This document shows positions 1-14,198 of a stretch of DNA of 64,000 bases, in pieces. Both the position numbers and the translations under genes were made by a program. The first letter of the stretch is position 1, and the number at the start of each line of letters is the position of its first letter. The notes beneath the pieces are model-generated. The model worked only from the letters and a program-made list of their open reading frames with translations, was not told where the DNA came from and searched no databases. Source of the DNA: Symbiodinium natans (taxonomy: Eukaryota > Sar > Dinophyceae > Suessiales > Symbiodiniaceae); assembly GCA_905221605.1 (NCBI GenBank), contig CAJNDS010000540.1:1-64000 (forward strand). The letters run 5' to 3'.

Positions 1-3000
1 CCCCCCCCCCCCCCTCCACCTCCCCCCCTCCCCCCCCTAAAAGAGCGAGAGGTTCCCGACTTGAGCCGGGAGGGGATGTACGACATCATCGAAGTCCATG
101 CTGTGGACAGTGGCTTGACCTCGGCTGGCTTCTGAACCCCTCCGAAGAGTTTTCAACTTTTTGTCCCTAAACCCTAAACCTAAACCCTAAACCCTAAACC
201 CTAAACCCTAAACCCTCAGAACCCTCAGAACCCCAAGAAGAAAGCCAAGTGACTTCCTTTGAGAATCTGCACGTCGGTCAGGTCGTCATCCGACACTTCG
301 TTCAGCTCCTCGGAGTAGGAGGGGCTTAGCGCTTCAGGGGTTCAGGGGTTCAGGGTTTAGGGTTTTAGGGTTTTAGGGTTTAGGGGTTTAGGGTTTTAGG
401 GTTTTAGGGTTTTAGGGTTTTAGGGTTTTAGGGTTTAGGGTTAAGGGTTCAGGGTTTAGGGTTTCAGGGTTTTAGGGGTTTAGGGCTTCAGGGTTTTAGG
501 GTTTTAGGGTTTTAGGGTTTTGGGGTTTTAGGGTTTTAGGGCTTTAGGGTTTTGGGGTTTTAGGGTTTTAGGGTTTTAGGGTTTTAGGGCTTTAGGGTTT
601 TAGGGTTTTAGGGCTTCAGGGTTTTAGGGCTTTAGGGTTTTAGGGTTTTAGGGCTTTAGGGTTTTAGGGCTTTAAGGAATTTATGGTTTTAGGGTTTTAG
701 GGTTTTAGGGTTCAGGGTTTTAGGGTTTTAGGGTTTTAGGGTTTTAGGGTTTTAGGGTTTTAGGGTTTTAGGGTTTTAGGGTCTTAGGGTTTTAGGGTTT
801 TAGGGTTTTAGGGTTTCAGGGTTTCAGGGTTTAGGGCTTCGGGTTTGGGGGTGTAGGGTTTGTTGAACCGCAAAACCTTAAAAGATGGAAAGCCCTATGA
901 AGCCTATGAAGGGTATAAGCCCTAAGCCTTAGTGTTGGTAAGTAGGGAATGCGCAATATGGTTCTTTGACCCTTCTTCCCTCCAAAGCCAGTGTGGCAAA
1001 TCTGAGCTTCAAGTGGCTTGGGGTTTAGGGTTTAGGGTTTAGGGTTTAGGGTTTAGGGTTTAGGGTTTAGGGTTTAGGGTTGTCGAAACATCCCTTGTCT
1101 TGGAACTTGCAAAGGTAGGTTGCCCAGCAAGCCTGAAGAATACCATGGTTGCCTGTTGCCGCTCGAGGGCCTGTAAGGGAGCACTCGTCAACCCTCAACC
1201 CTAAGCCCTACATCTGGATGTTTTCGATATTCGGGGTACCTTATTGGGGTCCTGTTTTTGCAGGAATCCTACTACTTGGTGTCTATTTTAGGGGTCCCCT
1301 GTTTTCGTAAACCCCATCTGGGGCATGTAGACAAGGCTACCAAAGACCTGTGGCTAGATCCATAGAACGGCTTCTCTGGGAATAGGGGCTATGGCCTGCT
1401 CAAACTCGTTTAGGGAACCCTAACCCTGGACCCTAAAACCCTAAAATCCTAAAACCCAAAAACCCAAAAACCCAAAAACCCTAAAGCCCCAAAACCCAAA
1501 TGGGCTTAGTTTGACACGTCGAGGATCAGATACGAAGCGCCGGGCGTACATGGCGATCTCGGCAGCAGCAGACCTTGGGACTTGAACGGCTCACCCCAAA
1601 CTTCCGGGTGACTCTAGGCTAACATAAGCCCCTACACCCTAAACCCTAAACCCTAAACCCTCCTGAACCCTAAACCTAAATTGCCCTAACCTAGGTGCCC
1701 TAGACCTTTAAATCCCTAACTTCTGGACACCTAAACCTCGAAGCCCCGAAGGCTAAACAGCCTAAACACCAAAACCCTAAACACCCCTAAATACGCTGAA
1801 TCCTAAACCAAAAAGCAACTCGCCCCTGAACCCTAAATACCCTGCACCCTAAACAGCAAAACCCTAGATACCCTGAACCCTAAACAACACAGCCCTAAAA
1901 TACCCTGAACCCTAAACAACAAAACCCTAAGAGACCCGAAAAACCCCTAAAACAAACCCCTGGACCAAAGCACTTGTGGATGGAGACCGCTGACAACAGC
2001 CTGCTGTGCCCCAGGCCCACCTCAAGACCAACTCGGCTGTGGGTTTTAGGGGTTTAGGGTTTAGGGTTTTAGAGGTTTAGAGGTTTAGAGGTTTAGAGGT
2101 TTAGAGGTTTAGGGGTTTAGGGTTTAGGGTTTAGGGTTTAGGGTTTAGGGTTTAGGGTTTAGGGTTTAGGGTTTAGGGTTTAGGGTTTAGGGCAAGTTTA
2201 GGGTTGGGTTTTAGGGCTTCAGTGTCTTTAGCGGGCAAATTTACTCCTTTCTTTCTCTTCACGTATTCTTTGCCCGTTAAGATTATAGTAATAATGCACC
2301 AACAGCCAGCAATACATTACAGGTGCATTAACTGGCTTTATTAATATCGTATGCACGCACTAAGAATATACAATCCGGGCCTTCATTTGGTTATCTTACT
2401 GGCACGTTAAGCTACTACTGATCTTTTCCATCTTCTAATGTTCACTTCATTCTCCTTTCCCCTTGGAAATTGATCTTTACTGCGTGAAGAGAACTAAACA
2501 CCTGACTCATTGGCGGTGAAGGGTACGTTCATGTGCTACATCTGGGCTTTATTACTACCCCGGAATATGCATTTTGGTAATTAAGGTCTTTTAGGGTTTT
2601 TTAGGGCTTTTCAGGTATTTACGGTTTTTAGGGTTTTTAGGTTTTAAGGGTTTGAAGGCTTTTAGGGATTGTAGGGCTTGAGGGCTTTTCGGGTTTTTAG
2701 GTCTTAAGGGGGTTTGAGGGCTGTGAGGGTTTATAGGGTTTTTAGGATTTCAGGGTTTTAGGGTTGCGGGCTGAGGGTTCCAGTGGCCTCTCAGTGAACA
2801 CTTTTACTGGGGCTCACGGGCCTGGGCTCAACGCAAACCTGAAACCCTAAACCCTGAACCCTAAACCCTAAACTCTAAACCCTAAACCCGGAAAACTAAA
2901 CCCCAAACCCCAAACCCTAAACCCTAGACCCCATCAAGAAAACGGCACAGCTGAGGCGAAGCGAGCCACCAGGAGAGTGTCAGAACCGGCCACTGCCTCC

Positions 3001-6000
3001 GATGTGGGACGACTCTACAGTACATCATCCATAACATGTAACAAACAAACAATGGATAGAAAAAAACCTGATATGTAATGACATGTACTATGACATGACA
3101 TAACATACAGTTATGATACATATTATACCAGTACATGCTGCCAGGAAGCGAACAAACATGGGGGTCTTGGGTCAAGAGAGCTGAGGGCTGCTTGAAAAAG
3201 GGGGGGCTTGCTTTGCGAAAGCGCTGATCCTTAGGAGTCTACCTTCACAGCAGGGCCATCCCCACTGCTGCTTGAGAGGGTTTAGGGTTTAGGGTTTAGG
3301 ATTAGCAAAGCAGAAGGCGTCGGATCTTCCCACCCACGTTCGCAAAAACCCGTAAGCCAGGGCTCTACTAGCAAAACTGCACCGGGCCTCAGAGAGAAGG
3401 GGGACTCAAGGGTTTAGGGTTTAGGGTTTAGGGTTTAGGGTTTAGGGTTTAGGGTTTAGGGTTTAGGGTTTCCGCGCCCGCCCCCGCCTGCCCCGCGGGG
3501 GGGGATTCGGCTGAATGATGGGCACTCCCCACACCAAAGCATGGATGAAACTCAAAACCCAAATTTGAAACCCGAAACCTAAATCCTTCTCCCTCCCAAT
3601 ACAAAACGCCCTTGAAACCTGCCCCCCCCCCCCCCCCACCTTTGTCAGGGTTTCGGGCTGAGATTTTGTTGACCAAACCGAGTTCTTTGGTGCGCCAAGG
3701 GCTCAAGAGGGGTATCCGGACGCAAGCCCCGCAGCCCAGAACCCTCCCCTCAACACTCCCCAGCACCTCCCGAACCCTGAACCCTAAACCCTAAACCCTA
3801 AACCCTAGACCCTAAACCCTAAACCCTAAACCCTAAACCCTAAACCCTAAACCCTAAACCCTAAACCCTAAACCCTAAACCCCAAACCCTAAACCCTAAA
3901 CCCTACACCCACCCACAGATGGAACCCCTCGCTTAAGCGGGTGATCGCCTTGCCGACGTACTCCCAGGAGGTCCACAGGCATGGCTCGCACATCCAGTCT
4001 CCGGATGTGAGCTCCTTAAGAGGTGCTTGTGGAGGACGTTTGCCGGGTTTTAGGGTTTATAGGGTATAGGGTATAGTATAGGGTATAGGGTATAGAGTGT
4101 AGGGTTTAGGGGTTAAGGTTTAGGGTTTGGGGGTTTAGGGGTTTAGAAACCCGAGAGAACCTTAACTTCTACATGCCCTGTAAACCCTACGCCCTTGCGG
4201 TCGACACAGGGTTTTGTAGGGCTTCGGGATGGGATGGGCAGAACCCCGGCTCTCATAAAATGGTCCGGACAATCTCTGGCACCCTTTTTCCCAAAATCTT
4301 AGGATGTAACCCTGAACCCTAAACCCTAAACGCTAAACCCTAAACCCTAAACCCTAAACCCAAAACCCTGATCCCCTGCAGAGCCTTGTTTGGGCTTCTC
4401 TGCAGCCCTTGAAACCCGGGTCTCACCAGCACCCCGAGGCCTGCGAATCCGTCCCACCCAAAAAAAAACAAACAAACACGAAAACAAACGTTCCCAACAA
4501 GCTTTCACAGGTCAAGGGTTTTAGGGTTCAGGGTTTCTAGGATCTCGGGTTTTTAGGGAGAGATGGTCTAGGTTTGAAGGCGAGGTCCTCGATTTGTACC
4601 CTGCCCCCCCCCCCCCCGTGCCCCACTCCCTGTTCCAGTCACTTCATCCCAGGAGCAAGCGCTTGAGGGAGCGGGCCCATAGGCACGACCGCCTGGCAGA
4701 GCATTGGAGTTTAAGGGTTTTCGGGGGGCTAGGGGTTTGGGGCTTTAGGAGTTTAGGGGTTTAGGGGGTGTAGTTCTGAGGCCTACGGCGTTGGTTTGCG
4801 CTTCCGAGGAAGTTCTTTGTGACGAGGGGGTATCGCTGGCAGGAATTGTGGTTCTAGGGAAGTCAATGAGGAGTTCAGCTTTCTCAGGAGCCTCGACCTT
4901 CCCCCCCCCCCCCCCCTAAACCCCAAACCCAAAACCCTAAACCCTAAAACCTAAACCCTAAACCCTAAACCCTAAACTCTAAACCCTAAACCCTAAACCC
5001 TAAACCCTAAACCCTAAACCCTAAACCCTAAACCCTAAACCCACCCCCCCTCACCCCCCAAACCACGGCATATCGCGGCATGTCCGGCGTTCAGGGGCCT
5101 CCGGAGAAAGCATCACCAGCCCTTCACCCTGGAAAAGTTCCCTAAAGGTTTAGGGTTAAGGGTTTAGGGTTTAGGGTTTAAGGTTTAGGGTTTAAACCCC
5201 TGATAGCTGAACCCCAGAACCCTCCAAAACCTCAGCCCAAAATCAAACCCTGAGACCCCAAAAGCCTCAAGAATAGAAAGGGTACCAAAACGTTTGCTAC
5301 ACAGACTTGCTGCACAGATTCTGGTAACCGTTGCTAGTTAAAGCTCCTTCACAGCGCGTTTAAACCTTAGAACCACCACTCTAAAGACATGCTAAACCCT
5401 AAACCCTAAACCCTAAACCCTAAACCCTAAACCCTAAACCCTAAACCCTAAACCCTAAACCCTCAACCCTGTCCAGGAGAACCATCAACTCCTGACTCCT
5501 TCCCCCCCCCTGAGAACCCTTAGCGCAACCCAAAGCCCCCCCTCCCCCCTCCCCCCTCCTCCCCCCAATGTTGAGAGGGTTTAGGGTTTAGGGTTTGGGG
5601 TTTGGGGTTTAGGGTTTAGGGTTTAGGGTTTAGGGTTTAGGGTTGAGGCTTTAGGGTTTAGGGTTTAGGGTCTGAGGTTTAAACGTAAAACCCTCCAAGC
5701 CCGAGAGGAGCAGTAAACTTACGATAAAAGGAGAGAGTTGATAGATGTAGCAGTTCTTAATTTGGACAATCGTACCCCCTATTATAAACCCCATTAAGGG
5801 CTGTCATAGTATCAGGGGGCCTACACCCTACACCCTACACCCTACACCCTACACCCTAAACCCTAAACCCTAAACCCTAAACCCTAAACCCTAAACCCTA
5901 AACCCTAAACCCTAAACCCTAAACCCTAAACCCTAAACCCTAAACCCTAAACCCTAAACACCTAAACACCTAAACACCTAAACACCTAAACACCTAAACA

Positions 6001-9000
6001 CCTACACCCCAAGATGTAACGTGGCCAAGCAGAAGTATGCACCTTCATTCGACCGCCGCCAGGCAAGTTTTCGCGCGTACCGCTTCCGCAGCCTTCGGCG
6101 AGCCGGCGGTACCTGAGCTGGTCCGCAGGGTTTAGGGTTTAGGGTTTAGGGTTTAGGGTTTAGGGTTTAGGGTTTAGGGTTTAGGGTTTAGGGTTTAGGG
6201 TTCAGGGTTGAGGGTTTAGGGTTGAGGGTTTGCTGTGATAGGGCGTAGATGATGTGAAGGTTAGGTTTCGGAACAAGCTCGAAAGCTTCGTGAGGTGCGA
6301 AGAGCAGCTTTGGCCCGATTGTGGAGGGCCATCTAACACTTTTCTCCCACCCCACGCCATCCAAGGCGGCCAAGCCACCCAAACCTATTCCTTTTCGGGT
6401 TTAGGCCTAAACTCAGCAAATAGTCCACTTCTAAAAACTTATTTAGTTTCATGACGTCAGCAAGGTGTCGAAGGGCGGGCTCGGGCCAGGCAACTCAGAG
6501 GCCCAGGGCCAGGGTTCAATCCAGGTGGGGCCAGAAGGGGCCAAGGAGGCTTGGGGGCCCAGGCGGTTCGGGAACTGATTTTTGAGAACCCGTTTTTGCC
6601 TTCAAACCCCTGATCCTTGGGCACGCTGCGGTGAGGGGTCCGGAACGCCCCAGGCTGGGGCCTTGGGGGTACCCTCCCTGAAGGGACCAGAACGTGTTCC
6701 GGTACGGGGTCCATCGTGGGCGCATGCTGTGGGAGGCGGGCGAGCGACCTGGGTCGGCTTGTGCCATCCAGGTCAAAGGGCTTAAGCGCCGCCCTCCAAC
6801 GTAGGGGGGCGGCCTAGGCCCTGAGTTTAGGGTTAGGGTTTAGGGTTAGGGTTTCCTGACCATTGACCGTGGGGCTTTTCTCACAGGGGATACCACCCCC
6901 CTTATGGAGAGGAGCGTAGGCAAATTAAACCCTAAACCCTAAACCCTAGACCCTAAACCCTGAACCCTCAGCTTCGTGAAGCAGGGGAAGGTCGAGCCCT
7001 CTACGTGCCACTTCGCACTTCTGTGCTTCGGAGCCAGATCAGCTACAGACTCAGAGAAGAAATGGGGTTTAGGTTTAGGGTTTAGGGCTTAGGGTTTAGT
7101 TTTTAGAGTTTAGGGTTTGGGGTTTAGGGTTTGGGGTTTAGGGTATAGGGTTTGAGGTTTAGGTTTTACGAAAGTGGGGGACCCCCAATCTACACCCCCA
7201 ATTAGTGGCCCCAATAGGGTGTCCCTATTTTCGGAAACACCCAAATGACAAACAATCAAGCAGCCCTTGTTAGAGGGTCGGTTCAGGGTGTTGGGTGTTG
7301 GTTTGGAGTTGATGGTACTTAGGGTGCCCTAAACCCTAAACCCTAAACCCTAAACCCTAAGCATCTTGCCCAATATGATCGCGACCCGGCTGCGCAACCT
7401 TGCCGCCAACCACGAAGAGCATGTTCTCACAGTGAGGGCCCGGTGAGAACAAAGTCTCCTGGGTTTAGGGTTTAGGGTTTAGGGCTTAGGGTTTAGGGTT
7501 TAGGGTTTAGGGTTTAGGGTTTAGGGTGAAACCCTAAACCCTGAACCGTAAACCCCTATGAAAGCTCCCGTCTCCTCTGGAACCACGCGCACCTCTTCGA
7601 GGCCGTTGGCGCAGAGCTCGTACTGCAAGCCGGCGTGCCTGCGCGTCGCGAGAGAGAACGCAGCACGCAGGGTTTAGGGTTTAGGGTTTAGGGTTTAGGG
7701 TTTAGGGTTTAGGGTTTAGGGTTTAGGGTTTAGGGTTTAGGGTTTAGGGTACAAGAAAGCCGAGAACCCTAACGGAGCCTCTCAGCCCCAGTTAAACCCC
7801 CAAGCCGGCACAAACATCGCTTTTGTTACGGCCTCTTTCGAGCCCCTGTTTTTGCCTGAAAGAAAAACACTGAAAACCCACTTAGAAAAATAGAAACCCC
7901 ATGAGCCGGACGAAAGGGTCCAAGCGGCTTCTTGAGGAGGGTGTCGAGGAACCGGTGCTCTGCGAAGACAGGTCCGAGAGCTTCCCGGCACAGCTCGCGA
8001 TACAGGAACTGAGGCAGGACGTTTCCTTGGAAGCAGCCAAGTGTTGTTGGGCTTTAGACAAAGCTGAAGAGATTGTAGGGTTTTGGGTTTTTACGGCTGG
8101 CAGGTTTTTCAGCTGTGGTGAAGGTCTGTTTTAATTGAGCTTCGGGGGTTTTAGAGGCTTAGGGCCCGAAACCCGAACCCTAAACCCCGCACATCCCGAA
8201 GGTTTATACAAACAGCGCCCTCTGGCTGCAAGCCCTCAGCAAGCGAGCCCTTGCAGGAATTCACTGTGCTTTAACAGAAAAAGGTTTTAGGATTTAGGGT
8301 TTATACAATTTTAGGGTTACCCCCCCCCCCCCCCCCAAAAACCCCTTCGCCGGAAGAGAGTGGCCCCCCATATTGGAGTTTACGGCCGCTACGGGTGAAA
8401 CTCCCAAAGCCAATAAGCCCTAAACCCTGTAAGGACTGTGAAGAAAGTGGCAGCGCAAACCCTAAGCCCTAAACCCTAAATTAACCCTAAACCCTAAGCC
8501 CTAAACCCGAAACCCGAAACCCGAAACCCTAAACCCTAAACCCTAAACCCTAAACCCTAAACTCTAAACCCTAAACCCTAAACCCACCCAAAAAAGGATG
8601 AAGATGGTGCAGCTTGGCCGCTCATCTCTTGCTTCGAGGGCTGCTGGATCTTCGACTTGTTTCGCTGCCTTGGAGCTCAAAACGGTCTGAGGTTTAGGGT
8701 TTAGGGTTTAGGGTTTAGGGTTTAGGGTTTAGGGTTTAGGGTTTAGGGTTTAGGGTTTAGGGTTTCATATGGTCTTTCGCGTCGTTAGAGCTTCGGAGTT
8801 TGGGTTTTTAAGGGTTTCAGGTTGAGGGTTTGGGTTTTTGGAAGTTTTTGGGGTTTAGGGATTTGGGGTTTAGGGTTTAGGGGTCCCAAAGTTTTCAAAG
8901 GGGGAACCCCGGCGCAACATCCGGAGAAGAGACCGTTCGCACGGAAGTTTCGAGGGCGCAGGGTTTAGGGTTTAGGGTTTAGGGTTTAGGGTTTAGGGTT

Positions 9001-12000
9001 TAGGGTTTAGGGTGTCGGGCTTGGGGTTTAGGAGGGTTGAGGGATGTCCGAGCGGCAGGTACTCCCTGAGCTGCACTTGCAACTCCGAGGACACAGGATA
9101 CATCATCAAGTAGTCTGACACCTCGCAGGGGCTTCAAGGAACTCTCTTGCTTAGAAACCTAGTCTACTGTTTGCTCAAGAACCCACACAAAATAGTAGTC
9201 CCTATTTTGCCCCTATAAGGAAGGTGTTGTGTTTGGGGGAGGGGGGTTCCAAAGCAGATAGTCGTAGTTGCCATGACTATCCTTCTTAATGCCGATCGTT
9301 GACATTTTCCAGCTGGCACTTCTACGCGCCAAGCAAGGCGTAAACGGACAGGATCTCCAACAACTCTGCTCACTAAGGGCTCGGGCTCGGAACGAAAACC
9401 CCACAAGGCCCTCATTTAGGTTTAGAATTGAGGGTTTAGGGTATGCATTGCCCACCAAGGCCCAGAACGGTTTAAAAGTTTAGGGTACATGGGGGGGGGG
9501 GGTTCGGGTACGATTCTTAGGTTCGTGTTGCAGTGCTGCCGGCCTGGTACTCCGCCTCCTTCTGCTGCCTCCTCACACGCCGAATGTCCGAGATGTCCTT
9601 GGGTCACCGGCTCACGAAATCCCCTCCCCAGCGTACGCAGCAAGAAAGCACACCATGAGCACAACGAACCCGACATCTCCAGCCTTGAAACCGAAGCTTT
9701 CGGATGTTCCCCATTATACTTCCAGTCCTTAATCGAGGACTATAGTTGAGGGTACTATAATCCCTGTGAAGGACTGTCAGTAAAGGGGGGAACATCCCAA
9801 CTTGGAATCGAAGCTTTCAAAGCAGTGACGAATCGAGTGGGAGCCATATATTTGCATGCAAGGACCAAAGCCGAAAACACGAAAACTCCTGAAACCCCGC
9901 ACCACGGCCCCGCGCCCTGAAATTCCCTTAATCTAGGGCTTCTACCTTGGACCCTTAAGGTGGTACCCTTGGGTTTCGGGGCCCCTTTTAATAGGATCCC
10001 TCAGTAAATATAAGGCCCATATTGGAGTACATTGAGGGGAACCTTTAGGGGTACAACCTTAGGGCTACGAGTCTTCACCCCTTGACTTAACAGAACCCCG
10101 GAGCCCTAAACTCTCTAGCAGAGCAGGTCAAGGTTATGTGGGTTTAGGGTTTAGGGTTTAGGGTTTAGGGTTTAGGGTTTAGGGTTTAGGGTTTAGGGCT
10201 TAGGGCTTTGGGCAAACCCTGAAGCCTTAAGCCCCGGCGGGAGATGGTACACCCTATGTAAACCCGAACCCCGAACCACTAAACCCCTAAACCCTAAACC
10301 CCAAACCCGAAACCCTAAACCCCAACCTCCCCCCCCTTTTTTTGGCGTTTTGAATAAGCACAAGTGGCGTTGGTGACCATCGAAGTGAAGATAGAGCCGA
10401 AGAGCATCATCAGCCCGGTCCCCATCCTCATTTGCAGAAGCTGTAGATGATCATTCCTTTCTTTTTTTTTTTTTTTTTTTGGGGGGGGGGGGGGGGGGGT
10501 TGGCTTTTGGCTTTAGGCTTCAGGCTTCAGGCTTCAGGCTTCAAGCTTCAGGCTTCAGGCTTTTGGCCTGATTAGGGTTTAGGGTTTGGAGCGTTTGGGT
10601 GTTGGGGTGTTGGGGTGTGGGGGGTTCAGGGTTCCGGGTTCAGGGTTGAGCCAGGGGTTTGGGATTTGGGGTTGGAGTGTTGGGGATTAGGGTTTGGGAT
10701 TTAGGGGTTAGGATTTAGGGTTTACTTTACGGCTATGCCGTCAACAGGTCCACCCGCTGATGCTCGCTTGACTTGCGTCTCCAATGGTCATCATACCGCG
10801 ACATGGCGCTGTCGGGAAACATGCATCTCTTCCAAACATGAAAGCAAAAAGTGGGTTTAGGGTTTAGGGTTTAAGGCTTAGGAACATTGAAGAAAAATGG
10901 GGGGTCTGAAGTGCTTCGAGGCCCAACCCTATCGGTCGGTTTGCTCTTTCTCGGGGGGAGGGGGGCGGGTCGTCGAAGATCACGTGCCTGAAGTCCAAGG
11001 CACAGAGAGACCAACTTTTCCACTGAAGTTTCGAGCTGCATGTTCCTGGGCGCTCCCTATCTCCCCCCAACCTAAACCCTAAACCCTAAACCCTAAACCC
11101 TAAATACCCTATAAACCCTAAGTTTGCCCTAAACCCCAAATTCTTGCGGTTGCCGCTTTGGGGGGGAGGTTTGTGAGGACCCGTGCAGTGGGGATGAACT
11201 TTGCACCCTAAATCCTAGACCCCAAACCCTCAACCCCTTCAACCCTTTCAACCCTAGGCCCTCTAAACCCTACATTTAGGGTTCAGGGTTTAGGGTTTAG
11301 GGTTTAGGGTTTAGGGTTTAGGACGCCCCTTGACTCCACACCCTTAACCCCTGACCCTGCGGATGTTCCCCCTTGTACAAACAGCACCTAATCGGGAGTA
11401 CAATTGGGGGTACTAGAGTCCCTACTGCTATAAGGGGGAACATCCCACCTGGACCCCTGTTCTCCCCAAACCCTAAACCCTAAACCCTAAACCCTAAACC
11501 CTCAAGACAAAACAAATAGAATTGAATGATACCATCCAACCGCCGCACCACCCTCCACCCACCCCCTTGTCCACCCCCCCCCCACGCCGACCCTAAAACC
11601 TAATATCTAAAACAAACGTTCGCTCAAAACTTTCGCTCAAACCGTTTCGCTCAAAACGTTTCGCTCAAAACGTTTCGCTCAAAACTTTCGCTCAAAACTT
11701 ATTGGGGCCCAAATCCTATACAATTTCTATAAACCCTAAACCCTAAACCCTAGGTAGTTCTTTCAAGGTGCTCGGTCATCCGCGAGGGGGGAAGTCTAGC
11801 CATGGCCCACTCCAGGCTGTGCTGGTACTGTGTTGTCCAGCCTGGGATGTAGGGTTTAGGGTTTAGGGTTTGAGGCTGGAGGTTGGAGGTTTAGGGTTTA
11901 AGGTTCAGGGTTCAGGGTTTACTCGCAAGAGGCTTTTGTGAGGTGTTAGGATTGAGGGTTTTAGGGGCTTTGGGTTCAAAACGTGAGAGTCTGATCAATG

Positions 12001-14146
12001 ATAAAGGGGCCGGTGTTCTTGGGATGCAGCCGAAATCCTGCACCCGAAACACCCTAAGCCCTATACAACTTAAACCCCACACTTCCCTAAACCCTAAACC
12101 CTAAACCATGAACGCTAAACCCCAAACCCCTAAACCCTAAACCCCCTAAAACCCCCTAAAACCCCCTAAACCCCCCTAAACCCCCCTAAACCACCCCCCA
12201 AAACCCCCGAAAAACCCCCTAAACCCCCTAAACCCATACCCTAAACCCCTAAACCTTAAACACCTCTACAGCCTAAACCCCAAACATCCCCCCGGAACAG
12301 GAAGCCAATGGGTTGGTGGGGAAATCCGAAGGATTCGGGTTTAGGGTCTGTGGGTCTCCGCTCGTGGCTACAAAGGGGTCTGTTTGGTACCTGAAGCTAT
12401 TGCAGGAATCGCTATGTATGTCAAAACCCTAAACCCAACCCTAAACCCTAAACCCCAAAACCTAAACCCTAAACCCTAAACCCTGTGTATGTAAATATAC
12501 ATGCTCGCCCCCCTCCAGCACCGCCACTTTTGCGCGGGCTGCTGTGATGAGCGGGCTTTGCCGCGTGGAATGCGCATATCCGTTTCGGCAGAAAGAACAC
12601 GAACATCATGACCGAGGCCGGGGAAGGGTTCAGGGTTGAGGGTTTAGGGGTTTAGGGTTTAAGGTTTAGGGTTTAGGGTTTAGGGTTTGAGGCTGCAGGT
12701 GTAGGGTTTAGGGTTTAGTTAGGGTTTAGGGTCCATGGTTCGGAGGAGGTCTCGGGGCGATGCTTTCCTAGCGGCTAAACGACCACCCAGCAAGGTTTAG
12801 CATCAAAAGCTCTCCGGAGGGAAATGGAGGCTTCGGGTTTAGGGTTTAGGGTTTAGCGTCTGGGGTTTAGGGTCTAGGGCTTAGGGTTTATTTCGGGTTC
12901 TGTTTGTCGAACGTGTACGGAATGGCAGGATGACTTGCAAACACTGGGGCTTCAACTGTGTGTGTGTGTGCAAACGCCAGCTTGTTGCAGGCTTGTGGAA
13001 ACATGTAAGCTTGTGCACCCCCTAAACCCTAAACCCGAAATCCTAAACCCCTAAACTCCTAAAGCCCCAAACCCCTAACCCCCCCCCCCCCCCCCCCACC
13101 CTACAATGCCTTGGCCGTCATATCTCGGGAAACCCACGGAAACAAATGAACCCGAACCCCCTAAACCGCCTGAATCCTAAATCCCAAACCCCAACCCAAC
13201 ACCCAAAAACCCAAGACCCTCAAGACCCTAAACAACACCAAAACACCCCAAAATCACTAGCCCTCCAAAACGCCCTAAAGCTCCGAAACAACCCTACACC
13301 CCTACAAAGCCTCAAAACTAGCCCTAACAGACAACCCTCCAACAGCACTCAAAAGACAGAATCGAACAAAAGCACACCTACAAACAAATTCAGCCTCGAA
13401 ACCCAACAGCCCTTCATAAACCTCAATGCTAACCTCAAGCAAAACCCTACGCAACCCATGTAACCCCCCTATGACAACCCTAAACCCTAAACCCAAAACC
13501 CTAAATCCTCAACCCTAGACCCTAGACCCTAAACCCTAAACCCTCAAAAAAGGGCTTGGGCCCGAAGCTCGCTGTTGTCTTTTCAAGTCCGGGAGCTGGC
13601 GTCATCGATGCCATGGGCGTATACCCAGCCTCTGCGCGGGCTTCGGAGTTGAAGCTTTAGGGGTTCTCAAGGGGGGTTTAGGGTTTAGGGTTTGGGGTTT
13701 AGGGTTACAATCTTTAGGGTTTTCGGCTGGGATGTTCCCACTTATACTCACGGCCCTCAATGAACATGTAAGGCTGAAGGGTGAGGGTTTACTTACTGCG
13801 AAGCTGGTGTAGGGTTTAAGGCTGGGGGTTTTCTTGAAGGTCCCTGGGAGAATGATTTTGCCAACCAATTGAAGCCATGGAGCCGTTACATTGACACAAC
13901 ACCAGGGAACGTGCCCTAAACTCTAAGCCTGAGACCCTAAACCTCCAGCATTTATTTCGCCTCTTCCGGGGGTTAAATTGCCCGCCCCTCCCCCCCCCCC
14001 CCCCCCCTCAAAGCCTTAAACCCTCAAAGCCTTAAACCCTTCAACCCTTCAACCCATAACCCCTTGAACCCTTATAAACCCTAAACCCTAAACCCTAAAC
14101 CCTAAACCCTAAACCCTAAACCCTGAACCCTAAACCCTAAACCCTA

Positions 14147-14198
<52 letters not shown>

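Larger units (their letters stand above)
4100..6960. other. Intron-rich stretch of the channel gene
   Basis: Apart from the exon at 4775-4900 it holds CCCTAAA/TTTAGGG arrays, poly-C, the 6230-6826 repeat and islands at 4390-4480, 4640-4710, 5065-5150 (minus RELFQGEGLVMLSPEAP) and 6014-6108 that are open on both strands and could not be placed. Confidence 0.4.
10441..13596. other. Intron stretch of the channel gene
   Basis: Besides the pore exon it holds telomeric repeats, poly-T/poly-G at 10462-10499, two TIR elements, and unplaced islands at 10735-10845 (minus CMFPDSAMSRYDDHWRRK), 10970-11050, 12490-12610 and 12900-13010. The 105-residue plus ORF at 13146-13463 is degenerate CCCTAAA repeat. 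Confidence 0.4.

Noticed and set aside
7901-8134. 77-residue plus-strand ORF
   Set aside because: Looks protein-like (E/L/K rich) but is the mirror of the CNBD exon 8025-7929, whose frame chains with its neighbours.
13146-13463. 105-residue plus-strand ORF
   Set aside because: Pro/Asn/Thr-rich translation of degenerate CCCTAAA-type repeat.
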